A DNA stretch of 64,000 bases, from NCBI GenBank assembly GCA_030770535.1, contig JASVEC010000026.1, forward strand, positions 310,001-374,000, written 5' to 3'. The position numbers were made by a program, and so were the translations under genes. The DNA is from Batkoa obscura (Eukaryota; Entomophthoromycota; Entomophthoromycetes; Entomophthorales; Batkoaceae). Positions 13,101 through 24,311 of this stretch are shown piece after piece (within the stretch, counting starts at the first letter, position 1; each line of letters begins with the position of its first letter). The notes below the pieces were generated by a model. The model searched no databases, was not told where the DNA came from, and was given only the letters and a program-made list of their open reading frames with translations.

Positions 13101-13883
13101 TTTTATGAACCAAGTACAAGAACATCAGCCTCTTTTGATACAGCTATGTTAAGATTAGGAGGACAAGTAGTTAATATCAATGGTCAAACTTCATCAGCTA
13201 AAAAAGGAGAAACTTTACAAGATACTATTAGAATGTTAAATCAATATGGTGATGCTATTGTATTACGTCATCCAGAACCAGGATCTGCTCAATTAGCTGC
13301 TCAATATTCTAATTTACCAGTTATTAATGCAGGAGATGGTATTGGTGAACATCCAACTCAAGCATTCTTAGATATTTATACAATTCGTGAAGAATTAGGT
13401 ACAGTTAACGGATTAACTATTACATTAGTAGGTGATCTTAAACATGGGAGAACAATTCATTCTTTAGTCAAATTATTATCAATGTATCATGTAAGATTAA
13501 ATTATGTTCATCCAAAAGGACTAGGTTTACCAATTGAATTACAAAATCAATTAACTAAAGCTAATATACCACAAACCACTTATGACTCTTTAGATGCACC
13601 TGAATTAATGGAAAATACTGATGTATTATATGTTACTAGAGTACAACAAGAAAGATTCACTACTGAAGAAGAATATTTATCAGTTAAAGATTCATACATT
13701 GTTAATAATGATGTATTAGCTAAAGCTAAAACTCATATGATTGTTATGCATCCACTTCCAAGAGTTGGAGAAATTGATCCAGAAGTAGATTTTGATCAAA
13801 GAGCTGCTTATTTCCGTCAAGCTAAATATGGTCTTTATGTTAGAATGGCTTTACTTGCTCTTGTGCTTGGTAAATCCAATTAA
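7198..13883 (+). CDS. URA2: Multifunctional CPSase-aspartate transcarbamylase (Ura2 type)
   Basis: Catalyses the first two steps of UMP synthesis: carbamoyl phosphate from glutamine, bicarbonate and ATP, then carbamoyl aspartate. Two exons (7198-7363 and 7417-13883, one 53-bp intron) give ~2210 residues, matching yeast Ura2 (2214). The order is glutamine amidotransferase (nucleophile in GICLGHQ near residue 298, His-Glu in QFHPE near 382), CPSase synthetase halves from ~437 ([20 protein letters not shown]), an allosteric domain near 1365-1440, a dihydroorotase-like linker, and ATCase from ~1900 ([26 protein letters not shown]). Where active DHOases have LPGxxDxHxH, this one reads [10 protein letters not shown] near 1512, so the metal-binding histidines are gone, as in fungal Ura2. 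Known members are cytosolic and inhibited by UTP. The start Met opens a frame that joins the conserved GATase fold after splicing. Confidence 0.97.
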
Positions 13884-14099
13884 AAAAAATGAATTAATAT
13901 TATTTTGTAATAATAAAATGAGGGTTATTTTATGTTATTATTTTTGTTATTATCTTTTATTTTTAATATTTATAAAATTGACAGTTATTTTTTTTACCAA
14001 TTAAATACTCAATTGATAGTTCTCTCAAATATTAAAAAACTGAATCTTTTTAAAAAATAATCATTTTTAATTTATCTTAGTAATATTTCAATTCAATAA

Positions 14100-15183
14100 A
14101 TGGGTAGTGATAGTAGTAGTAGTGAAAGTTCCAGTAATCTCAGTTTAACGGATGATGAATTAATTGAATATTCCGAATTAATCGAAAAATTGGGAAGAAA
14201 TTTAGCAGATGTTCAACTAGTGAATTATCATTCTATTGTTGAAAAGTAAATTTCATTTATTCTCCAATGTTATATATAAAACAGATAAATGAAATGTTGA
14301 TTTATTTTATTTTTTTAGTGTTGAAAAAAATATTGATAATGAAGGTTTACTATTAGAAGAGTTATTAACAGGAGGAAAAGATAATATTAATCTTAATTTT
14401 GAAGAAGAAAAAGCAGAAGGAATTGAAGGAGAAGTAATATTACCAACTAGTGGAATAACAAAAGGAGATATTGTTATGTAAGATAAATTTATAAAAATAA
14501 AAACAAACACTTAATTTATAAACTTAAAGTAATGATGTTAACGAATTAATAATTTCAAATGAAGAAATACCAGATACCGTTAATGGATTAGTAATTTATT
14601 TTTTATTTATTGAAATCATTAATTTATCTTAACTTCTTTTATGATTATCTAGACTCATCAACTCTTTATAGAACTCTATGAAGATATTCTCGATTCGACA
14701 ATTGAATCCTATCTTAAATCCAGTTTAATAGAAGAAAGTCTGACTGCACAAGACAATTGTAAAAATTGTCTAAAATCCAGTTGTACCCTTAACTTACCCG
14801 AATATTTAAAAAAAGTGAATAAAAAAGTAATTGAAGAACAAGTTCAATGTGATGATTGTGGGCGTAAGATGGCAGTTAATCGATTCGCTTATCATTTAGA
14901 AAAATGTTTAGCTAGTTCCTCTGATTTAAGGAAAAGTGAATCGATAACAGAAAGTGTTAGAAGTAGAGAAGTGGAAGAAGAAAGTGAAGAGTATTTTGAA
15001 AGTAATAATAAAGTAAGTGGTCTTAAGAGGAGTCATAGTAATACAGGCTATCTAAATGAAGGGAGTAAAAAAAGTAAAGGTAGAACTTTAGATACTTCTT
15101 ATTCATCCGAGAATTCCAACAAATCTCAACAAAATTTACAGAATTTATTCTCCTCCCCAATTCATAAAAATAGTTATGATTAA
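14100..15183 (+). CDS. SGF11: SAGA deubiquitinase-module subunit, Sgf11/ATXN7L3 type
   Basis: Four exons (14100-14245, 14319-14477, 14530-14590, 14653-15183) join to 298 residues with introns of 52-73 bp. The diagnostic part is the Sgf11 zinc finger CDDCGRKMAVNRFAYHLEKC, with C188, C191, H203 and C207. It is preceded by a helix, HQLFIELYEDILDSTIESYL, that matches the N-terminal helix packing Sgf11 into the Ubp8-Sus1-Sgf73 module. The finger docks the module on the H2A/H2B acidic patch for removal of ubiquitin from H2B in the nucleus. An acidic, Ser-rich N-terminal ~130 residues and a Ser/Lys-rich tail surround these parts. The protein is longer than yeast Sgf11 (99 residues) and nearer ATXN7L3 in size. 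It lies 216 bp downstream of URA2 and converges with SAC1. Confidence 0.88.
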
Positions 15184-15214
15184 TCATTTATTATAGATGT
15201 ATATGAAAATAGCA

Positions 15215-15317
15215 TATGGGGATGTTTTTTTTAGTTTCATCACTTTTTCCATTTTTAAGCACTATTTGAGCGGAAAGATTGTTAATAAAATTCTTAAACA
15301 AAAAAATACATCCCCAT
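15215..15317 (+). mobile_element. GGGG-ended MITE copy 3
   Basis: Near-consensus copy between the convergent SGF11 and SAC1 genes. It is flanked by ATAT on both sides (ATAT-GGGGATG ... CATCCCC-ATAT), which I read as a 4-bp target duplication. Internally it has TTTGAGCGGAAAGATTG. Confidence 0.88.
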
Positions 15318-15704
15318 ATTAAGTTTAATATCAAGTATTTTTCACTTTTGATTTTTTAAAGTACAAGATAACTTGTATTGGACATTCTTTCACTATATTA
15401 TCTATCCCTTTACAAACAAAAGGTACAGGGTTTAGTCAAATAACCTATTTTATCTTTCTTGTTTTTTCTTTAGCTTCTAATATTTAACTAATAAATCATT
15501 TGGGTGTTTTTATTCCTTTTAAAAACTTTAAAATAGTAATAATAACTAATCATTAGGAGGATTTTGTTTCCTATACATAAATCTTATAATTTATTTAGCT
15601 TTATTTATAATAAAAAATAAAATAATAATACTATATTTAGTAACAATTCAATATACTATAATTTTAATATGATAACTTTAAGATAATAAATTCTCTTCCA
15701 TTTT

Positions 15705-18073
15705 CTAATCAAATTTTCCTTTAATAAGAACTGGCTCAGCCAATCCTTTCTCAACCGTAATACTAACTTGATTCTTTTGTAATTTATGATCATATTCATA
15801 TTGAACTAAATTAGGTCTATCAACAAAGGATTGAGGATATTTAACGAAAGCAAATACAGTTGAAACTAATAAAGCTATTGAACCAAAACTAAATAAAGAA
15901 GACCAAGGAGAAGAGATTGTTGTAAACCAAGGTAATGTAAATGAAGAAATGGAAGTAAAGAAACAAGCTATTGCAAGATAATAAATGAAATTAAATGAGT
16001 TCTCAAAGGGAGATGGTAGATTTTGTGATGGTATATATTTATGTAAAAATAAATCTAAACCGTCTTGACGTTGACCATCTAAATAATTATTTTTTATATA
16101 TCTTACAATCGAATTCTTTAAATCTTGTAAAGCTCCCACTTTAGTTCGATTTCCTGTACGAGTAAAATCGGTTTTTAATGCTCCAGTACCAGAATAAACA
16201 ATGGAAATGGCATTGGCATGATCTGCCCATAAATTACGATAAATATAATCAAATTGTTCATTATAGTTTTCAATTTGTTGAAAGATTCCTAAGGTTTGTA
16301 ATTGTTGAGTTAATATAGTTTTAGCTAAAATAGATTGAACCACATTAGTTCGATCTAAACAATCCATACAGTTGGTACGCATAATACCAATTTGTTGTTT
16401 TATTACATTTTTATCAGTAAAATCATATTGAAAGAAACTAATGAAAAATTATTATTATTATTATTATTATTACTTAAAATTCAATTTTACCCTTGTTTTT
16501 CTAAATTAGGTAGTAATTGTTCAATTAATAAACTAATACGATCCCAACGCATTTTAGCACATTCTTTATGAAAATCAAATGGCACATGAATTACTTTTGG
16601 ATGATTTAAATTTTTTAATTGTAAACTTAATTCTTCAAATATAGGTAATTCATATCCTTTTTGATTAATTAAATTAACTACTACTACTTCTCCATTATTA
16701 TAATCTGAAATCATTTTATTAAAATGTTGTTTCATTACTTGAGACTAAAAATATTAAATATGTTATTAAATATATTACTATTATTATACTATAATATGTA
16801 AATTTGAACTTACAGTTTCACTTTTTTTATCAATAACTAATTTGGGTGTATATTTAGTATTAGTAACTTGTGCCCAAAATAATGGAATAGAACCACGTGT
16901 TTGTAAATAAGTTAAGACTTGTAAATGATTATTAGAGTCTTTAACTTCAATAATTTGTTCACTTTCAACAAAATTAGATACATTGCCTTCATTATCTATA
17001 CCGCGTGAAAAATAACGAGTACCTTTAAGAAATTGTTACTAATTTATCTTGATTAAGGAGAAGGGATAGATTGACTTACCTACACGTTGCCATGAACGTC
17101 GAGATATTAAATTATAACTTAAATTTTGATTTTCTATTGAGACTTGGTTTAATGATACAACTAAATGATTTATTAGTATATTTAATAGTAATTATAAAAT
17201 AGTATATATTACATCCTGATACCACTGGAATTAAAAAGGGAGTAAACTAAATGAATATTAGGTATTTATATTAATTAATGTAATTAAATCTTAACACTTA
17301 CATCTTGTAAAGGATCCTCTTTAGTAACTTCCATAAAAGGAGCTAAATGTAAATAATTCCAACAAAACATGGGATTAAACTGAAAAAAATCAAGAGTCAT
17401 TATTAATCATTTTATCATTCAAATAACAACTAATAAAGCTTACATTTTTAAATTGAATCCCTTGAACATTTTCCTTTAACAATGTTTGAAAATTATTACT
17501 TAAATCTAATTTTTTGGAAAAATAAAAATTTTCTCTTCTAATTGTTTGTTTTAACAATTTGAAATATTTCTCTTCATCAGTCGCTTGTTCTAAGGTTAAA
17601 TAACAATGATTTCTAGCCATTGGGAATAATTCACTCTCAGTGATTTGATAGATACTTTCTCCTAATATAGTGCCTTTTTCTTCTACTGAGGTAATGAGCA
17701 TTATGACGTCACCTAGAAGAGTAGAGTTAGTATAAGGGTCAAAGGAAGTTGAAGAATTATTGAGTTACCTGATAATAAACGTTGTATACCTAACAATCCA
17801 TGTACAGGTATCTCTTCAGGTGCGGTATTGAAGTGAGGTAACTTATCTATAGTTGTTGTTGTCTTTATTTTTTTTTTTGCTTAAATTAATAATGTAACTT
17901 ACCACTTAATTCAATAGAACCAGCATCACGATAAAAGATGATGACTAAGTCTTCATTAACTTTTTTTAAAGCATATGTATCAGTTTGTTTATAACTAAAG
18001 TAAAAATAAAGTTGGTTTAATATATGTAATAAATATTTTATATAACTTACAAAATATATTCTGGTTGAGTCAT
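15705..18073 (-). CDS. SAC1: Phosphoinositide phosphatase Sac1
   Basis: Removes phosphate from PtdIns4P (also 3P and 3,5P2) at the ER and Golgi membrane. Ten exons on the minus strand (18073-18051, 17994-17903, 17846-17769, 17712-17444, 17379-17302, 17246-17213, 17160-17080, 17022-16814, 16744-16491, 16437-15705) join in frame to 616 residues, against 623 for yeast Sac1. The catalytic CX5R loop is [12 protein letters not shown], with Cys near residue 396. Other family landmarks are [49 protein letters not shown] and [14 protein letters not shown]. Two hydrophobic segments near residues 500-560 fit the C-terminal membrane hairpin. The first exon is only 23 bp (MTQPEYI), so the start rests on a short exon with a good GTAAGT donor. 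Confidence 0.93.
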
Positions 18074-18582
18074 TGTTTTTAAAATTAAACTTTTTTTAAT
18101 AATGATAATTGTAAACTAAATTTTATATGAAATTTGTAATAAAAATGAACTTTTATATTTTCAAATGTTCTAGTTCTAATTAAATTGAAATTTATTAAAC
18201 CTTTATTTTTAGGTTCAAGATTTCATTGGTGAATAATTTCAATTTCAGTTCATCGTGCGTTTTCCTGTTTCTTTCTTTTTATTGGATTTAATTATTCATT
18301 AGAAAAGAGTTTAGTTAGAAACTATTAACATTCTATAAAAATCAGATTATTATGTTTTTATAAGAGGGTAATATATGAACTAAAAGCATTAGCTACAAAA
18401 GACAAATTGATTACACTAAATTCTATTGCTTATGGAGTTTAATGATTATCCAAGCTTTTGAAGTTAATTGAAATTTTTTGTTAATGCAATGCCTTTATTT
18501 TTAATAAAACTCTCTTGGATAAATCATAGCTTGCCCCAAGCTAAAGTTACAGTCTAAAAATTCAATATCTTTATCCAAAAAT

Positions 18583-18612
18583 CATTTTATTTTATTTTAT
18601 TTTATTTTATTT
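18583..18612. repeat. (TTTTA)n microsatellite
   Basis: About six TTTTA units run directly into the start of the adjacent MITE. Either the element landed in the repeat or the repeat grew at its edge. Confidence 0.85.
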
Positions 18613-18714
18613 TACGGGGATGTGTTTTTGTGTTTAATAATTTTACTAATTTTTCCGCTCAAATAGCGCTTAAAAGACGAAAAAAGTGATAAAGCTAAAA
18701 AAGACACCCCCATA
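18613..18714 (-). mobile_element. GGGG-ended MITE copy 4
   Basis: Reverse-orientation copy: GGGGATGTGTTTTTG at the left, TTTTTCCGCTCAAATAGCGC in the middle, ACACCCCCATAT at the right. The left flank (TTAC) and right flank (ATAT) differ, so the target duplication has decayed or the microsatellite has changed it. Confidence 0.85.
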
Positions 18715-20538
18715 TAGTAAATTTAATTCTTTGGGTGATTTTGCTACTAAAAGTCATTATGTTTTCAAATTCAGGTATAATCAATTCAAAGTTTTTTTTA
18801 TTTAAATTTACTATAAAAATTTTTACCTTTTAATTATAAAAAATATTAATTTTATATTTTAATCAAGTAACTATATATAAAAAACATAATAATAGTTATT
18901 TTTTATTACAATTGCTAAATATAGACATCAAAATAAAAAACTCTGAACTAATTGTATTATATAAATTATAAAGCTGACAAAGTAATATTTTGTATAAAGT
19001 ATATTAAAAATAAAATACTCAGTAATTTTAATTTATTAAAATAAAACTCATAAAAATTAATTTATAATAAATTAATTGTTTTGTTTTATAAAAATTTAAT
19101 ATTTAATAAAAAATTTTTACTTTTTTTGATTTTAAGAATTTTAGTAACTATTTTATAAATAACATCCATTTAGTCTTTGATTTAATTTATTATTAATGTT
19201 AATCATTTTTTCCTATATTTACTTAATTTATTGTTAATTTTTTTTAACCTAGTGTTATTTTTATTAATAATACACTTACAAATATAGTTTTACAGTTTAT
19301 TATTTTATTTATTATTATGTTTTAAATCTTTATAATTTTGATTTTCACTTGATTTATACTTTTTATAAAAAACTTTTGAAACTGTTATACTATATTTGAT
19401 ATTTAATTACTCAGTTTCTTTTTCAATAATTATTACGCTATTTATAAATATATACATAATAGCTTTGCTTCTAATTTTTTTAATGATTTTTTATTAGGTT
19501 TTAGTTAGATTTTATTATATATTAATTTTGTTTTTCAATATTAAACATTTTTAAAACTTATTAAATAACTTGTTATGTTTTTTTGTATTTTTTTTTAATT
19601 TAATAAACTTTTTTTAAAAGCTCAAATTAAATTAATAAAAGTTTTATTTATTGATTTATTAACTGTACCAGGTTTAATAATAAAATAAATATTTAAATTA
19701 TTAACTTCATCTTTGGTTAATTCATTTTTGGTTAATTCATTTAAAAATATATTAAGAGTTAACTTATATAAATATAATCTAATTCCTTATTTTATTATTT
19801 TAAGTTAGTTTTTTTATCAGGTCGGTTTATTACATTGACTTTTTTTTATTTATATAATGATTTTCTTTTTTTCTTTTCTTTTTATAATAAAATAATTGTA
19901 TTAATAAATTTTGGTTCATTAATTTTAAAAACTAGTTTTTTAATAGTTTTAAATGTATTATTAATCAAATTTAATAATAGTGTAATTATTTAATGATTTA
20001 TTTTTATTAAAACATTTGAATAATTCAAATCTTAGTTGAGTAAGTTTTGAAAATTCTACTCAATTTAAACCACAGTTACGCATTTAAAAAAATGCCTTTG
20101 AATCTAAATGGAATTTGTAATATTAAAGGGAAAAAGTGAAAAATCAAACAAACAAAGACACTCTCTTACAAAATTTGCAATTTTATATTAGGTTGTATCA
20201 TTCATACTGGGAACCGTTTATATAATTTGGTAACTCATAGACTAAATAATACTATATAATTACAGATTTATTAAATACATAATAATAGTCAATTTAGAAA
20301 ACTATAGAATTATATAAACAATTACCAGCGTCAATATTACAATCTAACAATCAAAACAAAGTGGGAGGAATTGTACAAAACTTACCTAAATTTTGAAATT
20401 TACCAAAATAGGCGACGACACTTCCTTAAATTTTTGCATGGGCATAATTTTTTGAAAAATTTAAAAACTCAATTGCGCAGACAAACTTGTCTTTTAATCA
20501 AATTAGTTTTCCTTAAACTATCTGGTTAATAAGTAACC

Positions 20539-20547
20539 TATAAAAGG
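20539..20547 (+). promoter_or_regulatory. TATA-like box before the La relic
   Basis: TATAAAAGG lies 25-33 bp upstream of the ATG at 20572. That is close for a fungal TATA-to-ATG distance, so its role is uncertain, but it is the clearest TATA match near any start in this part of the window. Confidence 0.35.
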
Positions 20548-20571
20548 GCGTTTGGAGTACAAGATAAAGCT

Positions 20572-21971
20572 ATGATTAAAGTTAAAGTTGAAGATGCGAA
20601 CGAACAATAAAAGACTAAGGTTGAAACCGAGGTTAAAGGAGTGAGTAAGCAAGGGCTGGTTAAGGTTTAAACTAAACTTGAATTGAGTTTGCAGATAAAC
20701 CTACCGTTGAAATTAAAATTGAAGATGCGAGTGATCAAGAAAAGCTTAATATTGAAGCCAAAATTCAAGAATTGAGCGAACAGGAGTTAACTAACTTAGG
20801 AAGTACTGTTGTTGAACAATTTGAATTTTATTTTTCAAAGTATAATCTACCTAGAGACAAATATTTAAAAAGACTATTAACAAAGGATCAAAACTATAAA
20901 GTGGAGGTTGATAAAATCTTAATCTTTGTAAAGGTAGAGAAACATCAACCATATTAGTATTTAGTATTGGAGGCATTAAAAGAATCTAAGACATTAGAAG
21001 TAAAAGATGATAAGGTTGGCCCAGCAACCAAGATTGATTTAAAGATTGACCGAAAAGAGATCATTGACCGTAGTATTTATATTAAGAGTTTCAATGAGGA
21101 AGGTTATTCCAATTTGAGAAAAGAGTTATACGATTTTACTGAAGAAAAGATTAAAGGATCTAAATTAGGTAATGAAGATGCTCCTCCAGAAGGGTAAGTT
21201 ACAATAATTGATTTGTATATATATTATGACAAAAAAGCTAACACAAGAGGGTTTGAAGTAGCTTCTTATTTATTTCCTCGACTCATTAATATTGGCTTTA
21301 GGGCTCTCTTTTCGTTGAATTTACCGAATGCAAATATGCTGATAAGTTCTTTGAGCATTATAAACAAAAAAACCTTAAATTCAAAGGTAAAAAGCTACAT
21401 TTACTAACTCGGTAAGGATTTTTTAAATTTCATATAATAATAAACCAACAAAAGTATAGTAAGCAGTATGAATTAAAAAATAAGAAGTTTAGGAGCCATG
21501 AAAATTTTGAAGCATGGCCAAAAGATGCTTTGGAAAGAAAAAGTATATTTAAAATTACCGGAGTCACCGGTACTGTTGATATCATACCATTTATTACACT
21601 TTTTAATGAGCCTATATCTGTAATCAACTATATTACCGTTTGAGAAAAACGAACCCAATTATAATAATCCAAAAAATATTTATACCACTTTATATGACGG
21701 CTTAGGCACTGAATTAGCTATTCAGAATTTCAATTCTGTAGATAGAAAAGTGGATTACAAAAGAAAGCCCAAAGGCGAAGAAACTATTGAAGTAAACCCT
21801 AAAGCAGATCAATTAAGTCAGGAGGAGCTAGATTCTATTTATTCTTTCCGAGATGGATTATTAAAGTTGAAAATAGTATGCGAAGCTAAAGAAGTATACT
21901 TTAACAATAAGAAACGTGGCATAGAATCTGAAGATTTAAAGCGCGGAAAGCAGAAAAATCCTAAAGCTTAA
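20572..21971 (+). pseudogene. La-motif RNA-binding protein, broken (Lhp1 type)
   Basis: La proteins bind the UUU-OH ends of new RNA polymerase III transcripts. Recognisable parts in order: an acidic/Lys N-terminus with a repeated VKVEDANEQ / IKIEDASDQE unit; a La motif (VVEQFEFYFSKYNLPRDKYL, then LEALKESKTLEV); a first RRM (RSIYIKSFNEEG, then SLFVEFTECKYADKFFEHYK); a linker; the start of a second RRM (ALERKSIFKITGVTG); and a basic C-terminus (LKRGKQKNPKA). Two in-frame stops and a frame change lie in the N-terminal part. A TAG replaces a likely Gln codon after the La motif (HQPY*YLVLEAL), and more frame changes or stops break the RRMs. At least one apparent intron survives (near 21,413-21,460). 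Five or so breaks are too many for missed introns, so I call a decaying duplicate. A functional LHP1 presumably exists elsewhere. Confidence 0.72.
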
Positions 21972-22339
21972 AGTTTTTAAGGAAGCTAAGGCTGAATTAT
22001 TGTCTATAAATTTTAAGTATCCTTGGTACTTATTGATTGCTGCGGTATTGCTTATTTATACACTATTAAGATAATATGATATTTATTTAAGATATGGTTT
22101 CTTTTGTCTTTTTGAGTTTTTAAGCTCAAAATTAGAACAAATTGCTAATTAAGCAATCAAAAAAACAGATTAGACATTAGTTATTTAGGTATAAAATTGT
22201 TTACAATTTTGTGCTAAAGAGAGTTTTTGAAAAAGATAAACTAGATCAATTTTTTTGCTTAATTGGGCTAAGTTTGACGACTTAACTCGTCAAAATTAGA
22301 ATTTTACAAATAAAAATTGTGATAAATTAAGCATCATTT
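21972..22339 (+). other. Tail of the La relic with a possible membrane segment
   Basis: Starting one frame away from the last La codons, the sequence reads KVFKEAKAELLSINFKYPWY followed by LLIAAVLLIYTLLR and a stop at 22,072-22,074. That resembles a single C-terminal membrane anchor. It may be a chance frame or a tail of the original protein displaced by a frameshift. The rest to 22,339 holds nothing recognisable. Confidence 0.3.
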
Positions 22340-22615
22340 ATGCTCAAGTGCTTAAACCATATTTCTTTGAATATCAGTGTTGAACATACCACGACTGAAC
22401 CATGCTATTTAATAAAGATAAAAACGAATTATACTATCATTTATTATAAAAAGGGCTTATACTACCAATTTTTACTTATCGTCTTGTTGATCGTCGTATC
22501 CATAGTCATACAAACCATCCTATACTTCTTTGTCAAGTCATTGGTATTGCTATACATTGTTATAGTCTTTATCATTGCCCTTGCATTTTTGGGACATAAG
22601 GATTGGAAGATTTGA
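22340..22615 (+). CDS. Small membrane protein, likely a truncated paralogue of the gene at 23729
   Basis: The single frame of 91 codons is not assignable to a known family. It has two hydrophobic segments (QFLLIVLLIVVSIVIQTILY and LVLLYIVIVFIIALAFL) joined by FFVKS. The gene at 23729 has the same layout: ILYFFAKSSLLVYAVLTSL against ILYFFVKSLVLLYIVIVFI. This copy stops (GHKDWKI) at the place where the other gene splices to its second exon. A MITE begins 40 bp downstream, so the 3' exon may have been lost. It could be functional or a remnant. Confidence 0.4.
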   Translation: MLKCLNHISLNISVEHTTTEPCYLIKIKTNYTIIYYKKGLYYQFLLIVLLIVVSIVIQTILYFFVKSLVLLYIVIVFIIALAFLGHKDWKI

Positions 22616-22654
22616 GATTTAATTATATTGTTAAAAATGGAACTAATATTTATA

Positions 22655-22760
22655 TATGGAGGTGTTTTTTTTTAATTTCATTACTTTTTCCTTTTTTTAA
22701 GCACTATTTGAGTAGAAAGATTGTTAGTAAAATCCTTAAACACAAAAATACATCCCCATA
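22655..22760 (+). mobile_element. GGGG-ended MITE copy 5
   Basis: ATAT-GGAGGTG at the left and CATCCCC-ATAT at the right give a matching ATAT target duplication. The interior is near consensus (AGCACTATTTGAGTAGAAAG). It lies just downstream of the truncated membrane-protein frame. Confidence 0.87.
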
Positions 22761-23728
22761 TCTCTACTAATCCCATCAAAATTTTGTAAAAAAATCCGAA
22801 ATACAGAGATTTTTATCAAAAAAACAAAAATGTGATTGTCAAATTCCTTGTAATTGAACAAAAAATAGAATCTTTACTAGTTTAAATATATGCTCTATAG
22901 AATACATAGTATTTTAATTTAAGAGCGTTGTCCTAACCTGGTACTTACACAGTTAATTAGTAGAGGAATATGCGTTTTCATTAGCTTGGATAAAATAATT
23001 CTTTATCAAAGAGAATTTTATATGAGTGCTGTAGTACTCTAACCTAATATTAATTTTTTTTTACTACCAAATGTGGTACTTTAGAAAGACTTTTAATTAA
23101 TTTAGAATACTGCTATTTTATTTTAAATTACAAACGTATTATAGAAACTAATGGATTAAGTACTTTTCTAAATAAGGTGACCAAACATAATATCCAAATA
23201 CATAGCCAAACATTAAGTCAAACATCAAGTCAAACATTGTTCATTTAATATTTTTTAATTTATTTTTATTCGAATAATGAATATTTATGCTTAAATTCTC
23301 CGAATCCTGAATTCTAAAAAAGTTATTGTGCATACATAATTATCTTTGGAATTCTATTTAACTTATACTAACTCCTTTTTTACAACGTAGTTTAGATTTT
23401 TATTAAACTAGTTTAATTTATATTTTTCAACCTATGTTTTATAAATGTACTTTAAATTTTCAAAGTTGTGGTAAACAATATTAAAACAACATTTACAAGT
23501 TCTATAATCTTTAATTAAAATAAATCAAGTGAACCATATATCAAAAGTAAACTAACTTAATTTAAACTATACAATTGTAATAAGCTAAATTTAGTTATAA
23601 TAAAATAAATGTAATTATCTGTATTGTTTCTTTAAAACTAAATAGATTTTAAGGAACAAAAGGTATATATTGAAAAAAATTCAAAATAAATTCAAAATAA
23701 AAGTTTAGCTCTATTGACAACTATTGTA
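22761..23728. other. Intergenic region, nothing recognised
   Basis: AT-rich with short direct repeats (for example AGTCAAACATCAAGTCAAAC near 23,215-23,235). No gene or element is supported. The last 100 bases precede the small membrane-protein gene and contain AAAGGTATATATTG near 23,658, a possible TATA region. Confidence 0.5.
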
Positions 23729-24311
23729 ATGCGTCTCAATCAACCAACATTGACAGAAAGTTCTTATGTTAAAGATATCCAGCTTAAATCGCACTATTTA
23801 TTTGATCTAAATATACAACACAGTATCACCGAAATAATGTTGTTTGGAACAGATAAAAATAAATCACAGTTACCTTTAATCGTGAAAAAAACCTATAATT
23901 ATCGGATTGCATTCATAGCCTTATTAGGTATGTTATTCATAGCTATAGGAGTTATCCTCTATTTTTTTGCAAAATCTTCTCTGTTAGTATATGCTGTTTT
24001 AACTTCTCTTGTTATCTTTTTACTTTTAGCCCATGAGATATATGTAACTTATAATCTATTTTGTAATTAATACCTAATTAAATTTATTTTAGGGTTACAT
24101 TCACTTTATAAAAAGCATCAAAGATACAAATACTTATATCAAAAGAAACAAAAATGCAGTAGCTAGATTTCGTATAATTGAACAAAGGGATAGAGTTATC
24201 ATCCCCTTAAATCCAAATGCCCCTCAAGGCTTACATGAAGATCATAATGTTTATACTAACCCAAAGTGGTACCATCTTCCTCAAATGATTGACCCTGGGC
24301 ATTTGAATTAA
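23729..24311 (+). CDS. Two-exon small membrane protein, unknown family
   Basis: Exons 23729-24043 and 24093-24311, with a 49-bp intron (GTAACT ... TTTTAG), give 177 residues. The ATG at 23729 is chosen over an in-frame TTG 15 bp upstream. The N-terminal ~55 residues are polar. Two membrane segments follow: YRIAFIALLGMLFIAIGVIL and LVYAVLTSLVIFLLLAHEIY. The second exon encodes a soluble tail, GYIHFIKSIKDTNTYIKRNK ... ending WYHLPQMIDPGHLN. I compared it with PIG-H (GPI-GlcNAc transferase subunit), which also has two membrane segments followed by GYLHFVK, but the diagnostic sequence after that point is missing. A related, shorter frame lies 1.4 kb upstream. The join is in frame and the exon 2 frame is open throughout, which supports a real gene. 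Confidence 0.55.

Larger units (their letters stand above)
18074..20538. other. Extremely AT-rich gene-free stretch
   Basis: From about 18,720 to 20,050 the sequence is close to pure A/T with many homopolymer runs. No exon is supported on either strand. One minus-strand run near 19,620-19,780 stays mostly open (MNELTKDEVNNLNIY...) but has stops and no recognisable motif. A TTTTA microsatellite and one MITE lie at 18,583-18,714. Confidence 0.6.

Noticed and set aside
19600-19780. Minus-strand open stretch MNELTKDEVNNLNIY... with an in-frame TGA, suggestive of a different genetic code or a mitochondrial insertion
   Set aside because: Every confirmed gene in the window uses TAA/TAG/TGA normally, the stretch also contains TAA, and it has no recognisable motif. 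Extreme AT content with low complexity explains it.
23729-24311. Assignment of the small two-exon gene as PIG-H/GPI15
   Set aside because: The layout is similar, but the conserved core after the second membrane segment (ESLLVI...LGIQ type) is absent.
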